A stretch of DNA of 64,000 bases from JBBQWZ01 sp038210135 (GCA_038210135.1 JBBQWZ010000010.1:1-64000), one strand, 5' to 3'; numbered from the stretch's first letter, positions 42,305-50,467 are shown. Notes: generated from the letters alone by a model not told the origin. A program made the numbers and translations.

Positions 42305-43768
42305 CTAGAAACGCTCTGGGGGTGAGGGCTTGGTGGGGGCTTTGGGGGTTTCGGGGACGTTGGGAAAGACTTTAGAGCCGCTCATTGAGGAAGACGAGGA
42401 CGGCGCGGTTTCTTCGCCTGTCGATTTGCGAATGGTGACGGCTCCCCGATTGGTGGAGAGCGTGATCTCGGGGCCGACTCCGACGGCGCCCTTGACGGTG
42501 CCGCCGCCGCGCTCGTTGTCGGTCTTGAGAGGGGCGCCGAAATCGTTGGTGACTTCGCCTTTGGTGGTTTCGCCGTTCAGCTGAAACTTAGCCGCCGAAG
42601 GGATCGCGATTTCGATATCGCCGCTGCGGGTATGGACGTCGATTTTGCCGAGCGGCAGACGGCCGGGCCTGATTTCGATATCGCCGCGATCGATCGAGAG
42701 TTCCAGCGACTGGGTGAAGTTGGTGATCTGAATATCCTTGGTTTTCGAGGTGACGCGAATGGGACCGACGACATCGGTAGCATTCAAATCGCCGAGCCCC
42801 ATGCGGACCATGCCGGGAATCTTCTCGATGGCAAGCGTGGTTTGCGAACTCTCGTAGCGGAGCGGCTTGGCGAGGTTGCGGAACTGGATGGTGCCGCGCA
42901 TATCGGCTCCGATGGTGACGATGCCGGAGATGTTTTCGAGTTCGAGATCGCCGCCGCGTCCGCGGACTTCGACGTCGCCCTTGACGTTGGTGGCGCGGAT
43001 AATGTCGCCGTTGCGGGTATCGATCTTGACGTTACCGCCGATGCCCGAGAGGCGGACTCCGGCGTTGTCGCTTGAGATGTCGATCGCGCCGGTGATATCG
43101 GAGATATCGAAATCGCCGCGGCGTCCACGCGCTTCGATAGAAGCTCCGCGAGGAACGGTGATGTCGAATTCGGCGGTAATGCGGGAGTTTCCGCTGCGTT
43201 CCTGATTGGAGCGGATGATGATGCGTCCGCCTTCGCTCACAACTTCAAGCGGCGTGTCTTTGTCGGTTTTATCGGCATCTTTTTGCTGCAGGCTGCGAAC
43301 CGATTTACGGCCGGTGACCTTCACGGTGTCGACGTCGCCGCCGATGATGCGGGCGTTGCCGCGAAAACTTTCGAGCACGACGAGCGGAGTCTTGGAAGCG
43401 GTTTTCACTTCTCCTGCAAATGGATACTCGTAGTTCTCGCCGAACATTTCCAGGCCGCCGATGCGAACGCGTCCACTGCGCCACCAGCCGTCGGCCTGGC
43501 GGGCTGCGAGCAGACCATAGCCGAACAGGATGAGGAACACGATGAGAACCCATTCGCCGCCCGAGACGCCGCTCCTAGGAAGGGGCTTGCCGGTGGCGGA
43601 CCACGACAGGATTTCGACCAGGCGAATCGCGCCCCAGCCCATCAGCAGGAAAGGCCAATAGCGCGCGAGCCAATCGATGAGCGGCAAGTCGGGATAGAGG
43701 TTTCGTGCCAAGAACAACGCGCCGATGCCGATCAAAACCAGCGGTGCGACGAGGGATGAGCGTCTCAT
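42305..43768 (-). CDS. Membrane-anchored DUF4097-like beta-helix protein
   Basis: A 487-residue protein. Residues ~5-100 hold three hydrophobic segments in a LiaF/DUF5668-like arrangement (PLVLIGIGALFLARNLYPDLPLIDWLARYWPFLLMGWG). The rest is a repetitive beta structure, with a strand every ~20 residues and recurring GDI/GDL/GNV turns (FDISDITGAIDISSDNAGV, RSGDIEIAIP), as in DUF4097 adhesin-like or polymer-forming proteins. The tail is Pro/Ser-rich. Probably a cell-surface or periplasmic scaffold and the last gene of the second sigma-factor cluster. Confidence 0.85.
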   Translation of the reverse strand: MRRSSLVAPLVLIGIGALFLARNLYPDLPLIDWLARYWPFLLMGWGAIRLVEILSWSATGKPLPRSGVSGGEWVLIVFLILFGYGLLAARQADGWWRSGRVRIGGLEMFGENYEYPFAGEVKTASKTPLVVLESFRGNARIIGGDVDTVKVTGRKSVRSLQQKDADKTDKDTPLEVVSEGGRIIIRSNQERSGNSRITAEFDITVPRGASIEARGRRGDFDISDITGAIDISSDNAGVRLSGIGGNVKIDTRNGDIIRATNVKGDVEVRGRGGDLELENISGIVTIGADMRGTIQFRNLAKPLRYESSQTTLAIEKIPGMVRMGLGDLNATDVVGPIRVTSKTKDIQITNFTQSLELSIDRGDIEIRPGRLPLGKIDVHTRSGDIEIAIPSAAKFQLNGETTKGEVTNDFGAPLKTDNERGGGTVKGAVGVGPEITLSTNRGAVTIRKSTGEETAPSSSSSMSGSKVFPNVPETPKAPTKPSPPERF

Positions 43769-43827
43769 GTCTTTATACCTGCGAATCTGTCATCAACTTG
43801 CGGAAATGCGATTGGAACGGCGGCTGC

Positions 43828-44202
43828 TTACATTTCGGACTTGGGCGGATCGACCGGCTGCGGCTTTACGTCCACGATGTTAGGTGCGACGTAGGCGCCG
43901 CTGGTTGGACCCGTGGTTTGACCCATGGTTTGACCCACGGGATAGCCGGGCTGTCCGGGATACGGCGGATTGCCGCCGTAGGGTGTTCCGTAAACCGGCC
44001 CGCCCGGGCCGGGGCCGCTATCGATGTCGTGCGAATCGGCCGCCTTCTCGGCAAGCTTCATGAGGCCGAACAGGATCAGAAGAATTGGCCAGGTCCGGGT
44101 GAGGCTGTAGGTACCGAAGGTGTCGGCCGCCGTGAGAGCGCCCAGCGCAATCAGAAGAATGGGGCCACGAACGGCGCGGATGACGGCACTGGTCTGGCTC
44201 AT
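43828..44202 (-). CDS. Small LiaI/LiaF-like membrane protein
   Basis: A 124-residue protein with two membrane segments (GPILLIALGALTAADTFG and TWPILLILFGLMKLAEKAA) of the LiaI-LiaF-like type, then a disordered Gly/Pro/Tyr-rich tail. The start overlaps the upstream gene by 4 bases. Paired with the 237-residue and 487-residue proteins, it looks like part of an envelope-stress sensing module. Confidence 0.82.
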   Translation of the reverse strand: MSQTSAVIRAVRGPILLIALGALTAADTFGTYSLTRTWPILLILFGLMKLAEKAADSHDIDSGPGPGGPVYGTPYGGNPPYPGQPGYPVGQTMGQTTGPTSGAYVAPNIVDVKPQPVDPPKSEM

Positions 44203-44912
44203 TGCGCACCTCCGCCGGCATTGGTCGAACTACCGGTGGCGCGGGCGTACAGCATGGCTCCGCCGAGGATGATCAAGGCGACCGGCCAGAAGCGCAGCAC
44301 TTGTCCGAGATCGAGCAGGTTCAAGTTGCTGAGCAGGATGAGGACGCCGGCCGCGACCAGGATCACGGGGGCGATCAGCGTTCCGGTTCCACTCGATTTG
44401 AGCGGAATCAGGCTGGAAAATTCATCAACTGGAAGGCCCATCTGGCGGCGCTTGGCGGTGTGATACGCCTCGAAGCACATGTAGAACCAGAAGCCCGCGA
44501 TCATGAGCGAGATCAGCGGAACCCAGCCATAGGCGTGTTCGATGATGCTGATCAGCAGGCCAAAGATGACCACGTGCATGAGGCCCTTGGCGTATTGGCC
44601 GTTATAGATGGCGCCGACGCCGGGGATCATGCCGAGGATGAATGCGAGTCCGGGCGAGACGCCGGGATTCGCTTGTCCGCTCATCGGCGCGGCACCGGTT
44701 GGTTGGGCACCGAGCGGATAGCCCGCGGGTCCGGTGTTGGGCGGAATGGAATACGGATTGGCCGGGTCGTAAGCGGCCGCGGTTCCGGAAACGCCGGGCG
44801 CGACTGGAACGTGCTCGGCACAGTAGATCGTGCCCTGAAAAGTCCGCATGCTCGCCGCGTCTAACGGCTTGCCGCATGCACGGCAATAGCCCGCGATTGT
44901 CTCCACGCTCAT
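44199..44912 (-). CDS. B-box-like zinc-binding membrane protein
   Basis: A 237-residue protein. Its N-terminus CRACGKPL...YCAEH could bind zinc as a small B-box or treble-clef-like knuckle; a Pro/Gly-rich linker follows, then at least four hydrophobic segments from residue ~85 to 230 including a TM2-like part (PGLAFILGMIPGVGAIYNGQYAKGLMHVVIFG) and a LiaF-like C-terminal hairpin (FWPVALIILGGAML). It starts 79 bases after the anti-sigma gene stops. Confidence 0.82.
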   Translation of the reverse strand: MSVETIAGYCRACGKPLDAASMRTFQGTIYCAEHVPVAPGVSGTAAAYDPANPYSIPPNTGPAGYPLGAQPTGAAPMSGQANPGVSPGLAFILGMIPGVGAIYNGQYAKGLMHVVIFGLLISIIEHAYGWVPLISLMIAGFWFYMCFEAYHTAKRRQMGLPVDEFSSLIPLKSSGTGTLIAPVILVAAGVLILLSNLNLLDLGQVLRFWPVALIILGGAMLYARATGSSTNAGGGAQ

Positions 44913-44991
44913 CTTCTTGTTCCCCTATCTGACTTCTCTCGTAAAACGGCCGCTTTGCTTCGTGCGCCCCTAACGCACCCACGTTCCCGTT

Positions 44992-45582
44992 TTACTTCGG
45001 AGTGCCGTTCTGGCCGGGCTGGATCTTGTTTGTAGAACTCTTGTCCGCCTCGGCCTGATCGCCCCAATCCTTCAGTCTGGTCTGAATGTCGTAGACCAGC
45101 TTCAGGCTTTCGTAATATTTCACCGCGCCATTCCATGCTCTATGCGTCTTGTCGTCCAGCGTCGCCCACACTTTGACCGGATCGAGATCCGATGGCTTCA
45201 ACTGCCGGACTTGAATCCCGGAAAACCGTCCCAGCATTGCGAAGCTCAACACCGTCATCGCCATGCCCATTGCGAACCGAGGCTGCAGCACCGGCTCCAG
45301 CCACTTACCAAAGACCCTGCGGACCGCGGTCTGTTTCAATTGCGCCGTGGCGCGTCCGCTGGTGACATCGAACAGGATGCGGGTAACCAGTTCCGGAGGA
45401 GGCTCAACGGCGGCCACACGCTCGAGGAAGTTGGCTCCGGCCAGGCAATCCTTGGCCAATTCCGCGCAGTCCGCGCATTCCGCAATGTGCTGCTGGGCGG
45501 CAAGCTTCTGCTCACCGTGGAGGGTTTGGTCCACGTAGTCGCAGAGCAGATTGTCGAATTCCGAGCAGTTCATCTTATTCAT
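44992..45582 (-). CDS. Membrane-anchored zinc-finger anti-sigma factor (second pair)
   Basis: A 196-residue anti-sigma factor with H32-x3-C36-x2-C39 (QHIAECADC), one membrane segment (AMGMAMTVLSFAMLGRFSG, ~115-135) and a C-terminal domain that would lie outside the membrane. The start is placed at ATG 45582; a TTG at 45591 or ATG at 45573 are alternatives, none with a strong ribosome site. It follows the sigma gene by about 20 bases. Confidence 0.85.
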   Translation of the reverse strand: MNKMNCSEFDNLLCDYVDQTLHGEQKLAAQQHIAECADCAELAKDCLAGANFLERVAAVEPPPELVTRILFDVTSGRATAQLKQTAVRRVFGKWLEPVLQPRFAMGMAMTVLSFAMLGRFSGIQVRQLKPSDLDPVKVWATLDDKTHRAWNGAVKYYESLKLVYDIQTRLKDWGDQAEADKSSTNKIQPGQNGTPK

Positions 45583-45601
45583 AGGCGTCAAAGAAAGCCA
45601 T

Positions 45602-46288
45602 CTAGAGAGCGATCTTCTGCCTCCTCAATATTCGCGCAAGTTCGGCGCGGCCCCGGTTCAGGCGCGATTTTACCGTACCTTCGGGTACGGAAAGGGCCTG
45701 TGCAATCTCCCGGTATTCCATCTCTTCGAGTTCGCGGAGAATGACAGTCTCACGCAACTCCGGCGAGAGCTTCTGCAGCGCCGCCTGTAAAATTTCGCTG
45801 GCTTCGCGTCCGGCGACCAGGCTGTCGGTACGGGACGACATCGAGGTTTTCTCCTCGAGCATTGGAAGCTGGTCCTCGATCGAATCGGTGGCGCGGTCGA
45901 GCCGGCTGCGGCGGTAGTGGTCGATCAGCAAATTCCGGCTCAGCCTGGTGAGCCAGACCGTGAAGGAGCCTTCGCCCTGGCGAAAGGTTTTGAGGCTGCG
46001 GAAGATGCGCAGGAACACTTCCTGCGTCAGGTCCTGCGCTTCGTTATCGCTGCCCGTAAAGCGGTAGCAAATCGAGAACACGCGCCGGGTATGGGCCTTC
46101 ACAAGGTCCTCCCACGCTGTCTCGTCGCCGCCCAGGCAACGGCCTACTAACTGGGCGTCTGCGTCCAAGAAATTTCCCCGTTTCCCCGGCGATGAAAATC
46201 CTGTCCAAGTCCAAGTGCCAGCCGAACTCCCGCTAACTGATAGGGGCGTCGTCGTGATAACCTGTCGAACTGTGGCGGCTGCTGCCAT
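45602..46288 (-). CDS. ECF-type RNA polymerase sigma factor (second pair)
   Basis: A 228-residue RpoE-class factor. Region 2 is DNEAQDLTQEVFLRIFRSLKTFRQGEGSFTVWLTRLSRNLLIDHYRRSR, and region 4 is LEEMEYREIAQALSVPEGTVKSRLNRGRAELARIL. The first ~38 residues are Thr/Ser/Gly-rich and poorly conserved; a TTG at 46173 with GGGGAAA just upstream would remove them and start at the conserved LDADAQLVGRC, so the true start is uncertain. It leads a five-gene minus-strand run with its anti-sigma factor and three envelope proteins, which are its likely targets. Confidence 0.9.
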   Translation of the reverse strand: MAAAATVRQVITTTPLSVSGSSAGTWTWTGFSSPGKRGNFLDADAQLVGRCLGGDETAWEDLVKAHTRRVFSICYRFTGSDNEAQDLTQEVFLRIFRSLKTFRQGEGSFTVWLTRLSRNLLIDHYRRSRLDRATDSIEDQLPMLEEKTSMSSRTDSLVAGREASEILQAALQKLSPELRETVILRELEEMEYREIAQALSVPEGTVKSRLNRGRAELARILRRQKIAL

Positions 46289-46394
46289 GAAATTCCTCGA
46301 CGGCCCGGCGGGTTTAAGGACTTCCGCCTAGCCGTACATACCCTATAACGAGGAAAAGTCATGAGAAGTTCGCATTTCATTCTAGCCGTACCCG

Positions 46395-46410
46395 ATTCGC
46401 CGCGGCGAAT
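46395..46410. promoter_or_regulatory. Perfect 16-bp palindrome between divergent genes
   Basis: ATTCGCCG/CGGCGAAT, in the 285-base gap between the second sigma-factor gene (minus) and the flippase-like gene (plus). The sequence TAGCCGTAC also occurs twice beside it (46329-46337 and 46383-46391). A dimeric repressor or activator site is possible; no regulator is identified. Confidence 0.4.
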
Positions 46411-46573
46411 TCTTTCGGCGAGTGCCGCAGGGGGGCCGGTGGACTGCGCCGGATTCGAGCTGGTGGGACGTGTAAGCCATGTTATTTAATTATCCGGGGG
46501 CCATATCGTAGCGCCGAACACCGTTCGCCCGACCTCGTCCCATTGGGCCCGCCGCCGGAAACACTGGATCGGC

Positions 46574-47620
46574 GTGGCGCTGGTCGTCCTGCTGATCGCG
46601 GCCGCGTGGGCGCTCCGGGAGAAAGCCAAGTCCTTTCAGTGGGATATCTTCTTTTCGACCATCCGCGGACTGGATTGGCGATGGATGACGCTGGCGACCG
46701 GCCTGATCCTGCTGACGTATTTCGGGCGGGCGATCCGGTGGGAAGTCATGATCCGGCCGATCCGGCCGAACGCGAGCGTTTGGTATCTGTTCAAAGCGAC
46801 CGCGATCGGGTTCACCGCAATCGTTCTGTTCGGACGGGCCGGGGAGCTGGTGCGTCCTTATTTGATCGCGAAGCACGAGAACGTTCCGTTTTCGTCGCAG
46901 CTGGCGGTTTGGCTGATCGAGCGGATTTTCGACCTTTTGATGGTGCTGCTGATTTTCGGGGCGGCGCTGACGCAGGTTTCTCACACAGCGGTCGCCGGGA
47001 ACCCGGGGCTGCAGTGGATCCTGGACATCGGAGGCTGGGTGGCGGCGGGGGCGGCGCTGGCGGCGCTGACGGTGCTGATCGCGTTCCGCCACTTTACGGA
47101 TTCGGCGCACGACCGGCTGCTCGCGGCATTAGGCTTTTTGCCAGCGCGGATTCTGGATCGGGTCCGGGGCCTGCTCGGGTCGTTTTCCGCCGGGATGGGC
47201 TCGACGCGGGATAACGCGTTCGCACTGCGGCTGTTGATTTATACCTTTGTGGAGTGGTCGCTGGTGGCGGCAAGCTTCCTCGCGATTTTCCGGGCGTTTC
47301 CGGAGACGGCGAACCTGGGCTGGAACAACATCCTGGTGTTCATGGGGTTCGTGTCGTTTGGAAGCGCGATCCAGATTCCAGGGATCGGCGGCGGAATGCA
47401 GATCGCCGCGGTGGTTGTATTGACGGAGCTGTTCGGATTGAGCTTCGAGGTCGCGACCGGATTGGCCGTCGTGTTCTGGGCGACGTCGTTCGCAGTGATC
47501 GTGCCGTTTGGATTGGGCTTGGCGGTCCACGAGGGGATTCAAGTGCGGAGCTTACGGCAACTGGCGGCGGAGGCGACTTCGGCGGAGAGTGAGACCGGGC
47601 GCATGGGGATTCGACAATGA
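46574..47620 (+). CDS. Lysylphosphatidylglycerol-synthase-like membrane protein (flippase-like domain)
   Basis: A 348-residue polytopic protein of the UPF0104/AglD2 group, with about eight hydrophobic segments and the RAGELVRPYLIAKHENVPFSSQLAVWLIERIFD and GFVSFGSAIQIPGIGGGMQIA signatures. No synthase (C-terminal) domain. Such proteins may flip lipids. The only usable start is GTG 46574; in the same frame upstream to 46508 lies a basic stretch (SHWARRRKHWIG) that looks like a natural N-terminus but has no ATG, GTG or TTG. The gene overlaps nrdR by 4 bases. Confidence 0.85.
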   Translation: MALVVLLIAAAWALREKAKSFQWDIFFSTIRGLDWRWMTLATGLILLTYFGRAIRWEVMIRPIRPNASVWYLFKATAIGFTAIVLFGRAGELVRPYLIAKHENVPFSSQLAVWLIERIFDLLMVLLIFGAALTQVSHTAVAGNPGLQWILDIGGWVAAGAALAALTVLIAFRHFTDSAHDRLLAALGFLPARILDRVRGLLGSFSAGMGSTRDNAFALRLLIYTFVEWSLVAASFLAIFRAFPETANLGWNNILVFMGFVSFGSAIQIPGIGGGMQIAAVVVLTELFGLSFEVATGLAVVFWATSFAVIVPFGLGLAVHEGIQVRSLRQLAAEATSAESETGRMGIRQ

Positions 47621-48075
47621 GATGTCCTTTTTGCAATCACCGTGAAGACAAGGTGATCGATTCGCGCGAGAGCAAAGAAGGTGATTCGATCCGGCGGCGG
47701 CGCGAGTGCATCAAGTGCGAGCGGCGGTTCACGACGTATGAGCGCACCGACGAGATTCCATTCATGGTGGTGAAGCGGGACGGGCGGCGCGAGAAATTCG
47801 ATCGGCAGAAGGTGCTCGACGGATTATTGAAGGCGTGCGAGAAGCGGCCCGTTCCGATGGGCAAGCTGGCGGCGCTGGTGGATGACATCGAATCGAAAGT
47901 GATCGAGAGCCAGGATCGCGAAGTGACCACCAGCGAGGTCGGCGAGATGCTGATGGAGCGGTTGAAGTCGGTAGACAAGATCGCCTACGTGCGCTTCGCG
48001 TCGGTGTATCGCGACTTCCAGGATGTGGAAGCGTTCCTGCACGAGTTAAAGGATCTGCTGCAGCGGCGGCCGTAG
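47617..48075 (+). CDS. nrdR: Transcriptional repressor NrdR
   Basis: A 152-residue repressor of ribonucleotide reductase genes. The N-terminal zinc ribbon (C3, C6, C31, C34; MRCPFCNHREDKVIDSRES) and the ATP-cone (IPFMVVKRDGRREKFDRQKVLDGL...) are complete. Full family length. The 4-base overlap with the membrane protein upstream implies coupled translation, though no functional link between them is evident. Confidence 0.97.
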   Translation: MRCPFCNHREDKVIDSRESKEGDSIRRRRECIKCERRFTTYERTDEIPFMVVKRDGRREKFDRQKVLDGLLKACEKRPVPMGKLAALVDDIESKVIESQDREVTTSEVGEMLMERLKSVDKIAYVRFASVYRDFQDVEAFLHELKDLLQRRP

Positions 48076-48085
48076 CGGAATCCTT

Positions 48086-48442
48086 CTACAGGGGCAACCA
48101 AGAGATTCGGTCTCTCCAATCGCTTTGGTCGGAAGCTGCCCAGATCAGTACCAAATCCTCGATCGCTTTTTGAAGAGGCACCTCTTGAGAAATGAGAATC
48201 ACGCCCGGTGAGCTGCCTCGGGTAGCCATGAAATCGCGGAAATGGCGAGGCATTGTGTTTACGTCGTGCGAAACGAGGATCCGGTTTTGGGACGCCGCAA
48301 ATAGCAGAACCTCTGGGTCTGCGAGACCCTCTGGCAAACCTTCCTGCGCACTCTGAAAATCAATTGATTGCTCGCGCCGTAATACCCCGAGAACAATCTC
48401 GAAGTGTAGGTTCGCATCCGCTTGATATTTCGACTGCTCCAT
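48086..48442 (-). CDS. DUF5615 PIN-like protein, toxin-like
   Basis: A 118-residue PIN-fold protein: ADANLHFEIVLGVLRREQSIDFQSAQEGLPEGLADPEVLLFAASQNRILVSHDVNTM is the family pattern (first Asp in the usual ADEN position is followed by Ala-Asn here, so the second acidic residue is replaced). These proteins are the presumed toxin beside DUF433 antitoxins. The DUF433 gene lies 167 bases upstream, unusually far for this pair, which normally overlap. Its stop is 10 bases from that of nrdR (convergent). Confidence 0.85.
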   Translation of the reverse strand: MEQSKYQADANLHFEIVLGVLRREQSIDFQSAQEGLPEGLADPEVLLFAASQNRILVSHDVNTMPRHFRDFMATRGSSPGVILISQEVPLQKAIEDLVLIWAASDQSDWRDRISWLPL

Positions 48443-48571
48443 TTGTTGGCCTCAATGCCACACCGGTTCTGGTCTCATACATTCGCGAACTGGGGAATTC
48501 ACGAACTTTAGGTGAATCAGTGTAATGGATTTGTCGAAATCTGATTAGAACAATAGCACATCGCTACAGTT

Positions 48572-48599
48572 GTTTGCGCTCGCAAACCGGTTTGCAAAC
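48572..48599. promoter_or_regulatory. Inverted repeats between the DUF433 and DUF5615 genes
   Basis: GTTTGC-GCTC-GCAAAC (48572-48587) followed by GGTTTGCAAAC (48589-48599). Three half-sites of GTTTGC type within 28 bases look like a dimer-binding operator or an mRNA hairpin. They are placed after the antitoxin-like stop and before the toxin-like gene. Confidence 0.45.
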
Positions 48600-48609
48600 A
48601 CCACCCGGC

Positions 48610-48921
48610 TTATCGTTGGGGGACCGCTTGTCGCGCCCGCGCTAACCGGGTCTGGAGTTCGGCCGGAAGGGGGTTTTCCGCGCGGAGCTTCTCGGCAAGG
48701 ATCCGCTGGCAGTCGAGGTATTCATCCACCTGATCTTTATTCGCGAGATAGTAAGTGATCGCTCCGTAGACTCGCTCCAGCGAACCAATCAGCTCGAAGG
48801 ATCGAAGGATAGACTCGGGAGCAGTGCCTCGGTTGAATGCATGAATCACGGAATCGAGCGAGACTCGAGTGCCCGCCAGGTATAACCCGCCGTCGCGTTC
48901 GTCGATGTACTCACTGGTCAT
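48610..48921 (-). CDS. DUF433 protein, antitoxin-like
   Basis: A 103-residue helical protein of the DUF433 family (GGLYLAGTRVSLDSVIHAFNRGTAPESILRSFELIGSLERVYGAITYYLANKDQVDEYL), a winged-helix-like module that pairs with DUF5615. Its C-terminal helix (LAEKLRAENPLPAELQTRL) is the usual toxin-binding arm. Proposed antitoxin; the pair's activity has not been shown for this family in general. Confidence 0.85.
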   Translation of the reverse strand: MTSEYIDERDGGLYLAGTRVSLDSVIHAFNRGTAPESILRSFELIGSLERVYGAITYYLANKDQVDEYLDCQRILAEKLRAENPLPAELQTRLARARQAVPQR

Positions 48922-49267
48922 TGGATCCTCGAATCGATTTTACAACCGGGGCAGTTCGATTTACCTATCCCTTTGCAACACGCCGCCACCTTCACCGAAC
49001 TAGAAGCTACTACAGCCAATACTCTATCACCGCGAGGCCGCACGGGCTGGGCTTTTAGACGTGGGATCGCGATTTCGAAGTCACCAGCGACACTTGCGAG
49101 ACCAGTGCTCGTTCAGCAGCCGTAAGTCCTTACGCCGCCCTATCGGCAATTGCTGCACATATGGAAGATTTGGCCGCCTTGCCGCGATGAAAATGCTGGG
49201 CTTCGGCAATGGTTGCCGACCTGCTCTTCAAAACCTGAGCGGCAGAACCGCGAAGAATGGGGGAAGC
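48922..49267. other. 346-base gap with no supported gene
   Basis: Reading frames here are short and lack ribosome sites or family resemblance. Near 49200 a TTCGGCAATGGTTGCCGA inverted repeat is visible. The region carries the promoter for the small membrane protein (plus) and, on the minus strand, for the DUF433 gene, but no clear consensus was found for either. Confidence 0.5.
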
Positions 49268-49438
49268 ATGTCTTTTGCAATCTACTTGGTCGGCTACGCG
49301 ATTATGCTGATCGGATTGGTAATCGGCGCGAACTTGATGCATGTCCCGGCGCAGTGGATTGGCGTCGGAGCGGTGGTGCTTATTGGAGTCGGAATCCTGC
49401 ACGGTGTTTCCGCCACGCGCAGCCGCGATCCATCGTAG
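49268..49438 (+). CDS. Small two-helix membrane protein
   Basis: A 56-residue protein with two hydrophobic segments (YLVGYAIMLIGLVIGANLM and WIGVGAVVLIGVGILHGV) and a short charged tail. GGGGGAAG lies directly before the ATG, giving strong support for translation. Unknown function; small proteins of this shape are common in acidobacterial stress regions. A shared terminator lies after the stop. Confidence 0.72.
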   Translation: MSFAIYLVGYAIMLIGLVIGANLMHVPAQWIGVGAVVLIGVGILHGVSATRSRDPS

Positions 49439-49461
49439 TTACGATTTTATTTGTGGACAGA

Positions 49462-49493
49462 AAAAAGCCGCGGGATCGCTCCCGCGGCTTTTT
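49462..49493. terminator. Bidirectional rho-independent terminator
   Basis: GCCGCGGGA (49467-49475), loop TCGC, TCCCGCGGC (49480-49488), with AAAAA before and TTTTT after. It serves both the small membrane protein (plus) and the stress-protein gene that ends at 49515 (minus). Confidence 0.92.
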
Positions 49494-49514
49494 CTTTGGT
49501 CGAGCCACTCTCAG

Positions 49515-50060
49515 TTAGCTGTTGACGCCGTGCGTGCTGACAGCCTTCTCGCCGGCGGACGAAATGTCGTCGGCGCCAGTCGCTTTCAACAGGTCTTCGG
49601 CGCGCTTTACTTCGGTCGAGGAATCGCAGTGGACCGACAGAAGCACTCCGCCATCTTTCACGCGGCCTTCGTAGCGCTTGGCTTCATATTCCGGGATGCC
49701 CATACCAACCAGCGCTCCGACCAGGCCACCGACGGCTCCGCCGACACCCAATCCAGCGAGAGCGCCCATGATCGGTCCGGCCGCAATGAACGGCCCGACA
49801 CCCGGGATGGCCAGTGCGCCGATTCCGGCGAGTAGGCCGAGCGTACCGCCAATCGCTCCGCCGGCAGTCACGCCAGTCGTTGTGCCTTCCGGGGCCTTGG
49901 TGTTCTTTTCGTGCGCGAATTCTTTCGTGCTCTGGACATCGGGGAACATCACCGAGATGTCGTTCGACGCGAATCCGCTCGAGGTCAGGCGGCTAACCGC
50001 CATCTCCGCCTGGCTGACGCTCTTGTAAATTCCAAATACCGCTGTGTTACTTCCTGCCAT
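49515..50060 (-). CDS. YflT-like general stress protein with glycine zipper
   Basis: A 181-residue protein. The first ~50 residues (TAVFGIYKSVSQAEMAVSRLTSSGFASNDISVMFPD) match the YflT-type stress domain; the centre is an Ala/Gly-rich hydrophobic glycine zipper (GGAIGGTLGLLAGIGALAIPGVG, GALAGLGVGGAVGGLVGALVG) likely embedded in a membrane, followed by a second copy of the beta-alpha element (GGVLLSVHC). First gene downstream in the minus-strand stress cluster by sense order is BON, so it lies last. Confidence 0.85.
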   Translation of the reverse strand: MAGSNTAVFGIYKSVSQAEMAVSRLTSSGFASNDISVMFPDVQSTKEFAHEKNTKAPEGTTTGVTAGGAIGGTLGLLAGIGALAIPGVGPFIAAGPIMGALAGLGVGGAVGGLVGALVGMGIPEYEAKRYEGRVKDGGVLLSVHCDSSTEVKRAEDLLKATGADDISSAGEKAVSTHGVNS

Positions 50061-50084
50061 GATATTTCTCCTTGTTCTCTTTCG

Positions 50085-50456
50085 TTAATTCGTCTTGACG
50101 GACATCTGATCCGAAACCTTGTCGGCGCTACCGGTAATGGCAACAGCCTTCGCGAGGACGGCCTTCTTCTCGGCGTTGGACTTGACCGGTCCTTTGAGAG
50201 TGACCATACCGTCCTGGCTGACGACCTTGATATTGTGGGCGTACGTCGAGAGCGATTTGTCCGCCATGATGGACTTGCGGATTTTGCGCGTCAGTTCCGT
50301 GTCGCCCGCGTTCATTTTCTGCTGATCGGCGGTGACCGCCCCCGGATTTTTGTCGCGCTTGTTGACCTTGGTGTTGTCCGGCTGGGTCTCCTGGGCAGTG
50401 GCGGCCAATGCTAGTGCGCAGAAGATTGCCGGTGCGAATCGCATGAAGTTTTTCAT
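50085..50456 (-). CDS. Exported BON-domain protein
   Basis: A 123-residue protein with a signal peptide (MKNFMRFAPAIFCALALAATAQ) and one BON domain at ~52-123 (DTELTRKIRKSIMADKSLSTYAHNIKVVSQDGMVTLKGPVKSNAEKKAV). BON domains bind phospholipid or periplasmic envelope and occur in osmotic-stress proteins such as OsmY. Single copy, so shorter than OsmY. Starts 11 bases after the small protein stops; likely co-transcribed. Confidence 0.88.
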   Translation of the reverse strand: MKNFMRFAPAIFCALALAATAQETQPDNTKVNKRDKNPGAVTADQQKMNAGDTELTRKIRKSIMADKSLSTYAHNIKVVSQDGMVTLKGPVKSNAEKKAVLAKAVAITGSADKVSDQMSVKTN

Positions 50457-50467
50457 TTGGATTTCGC

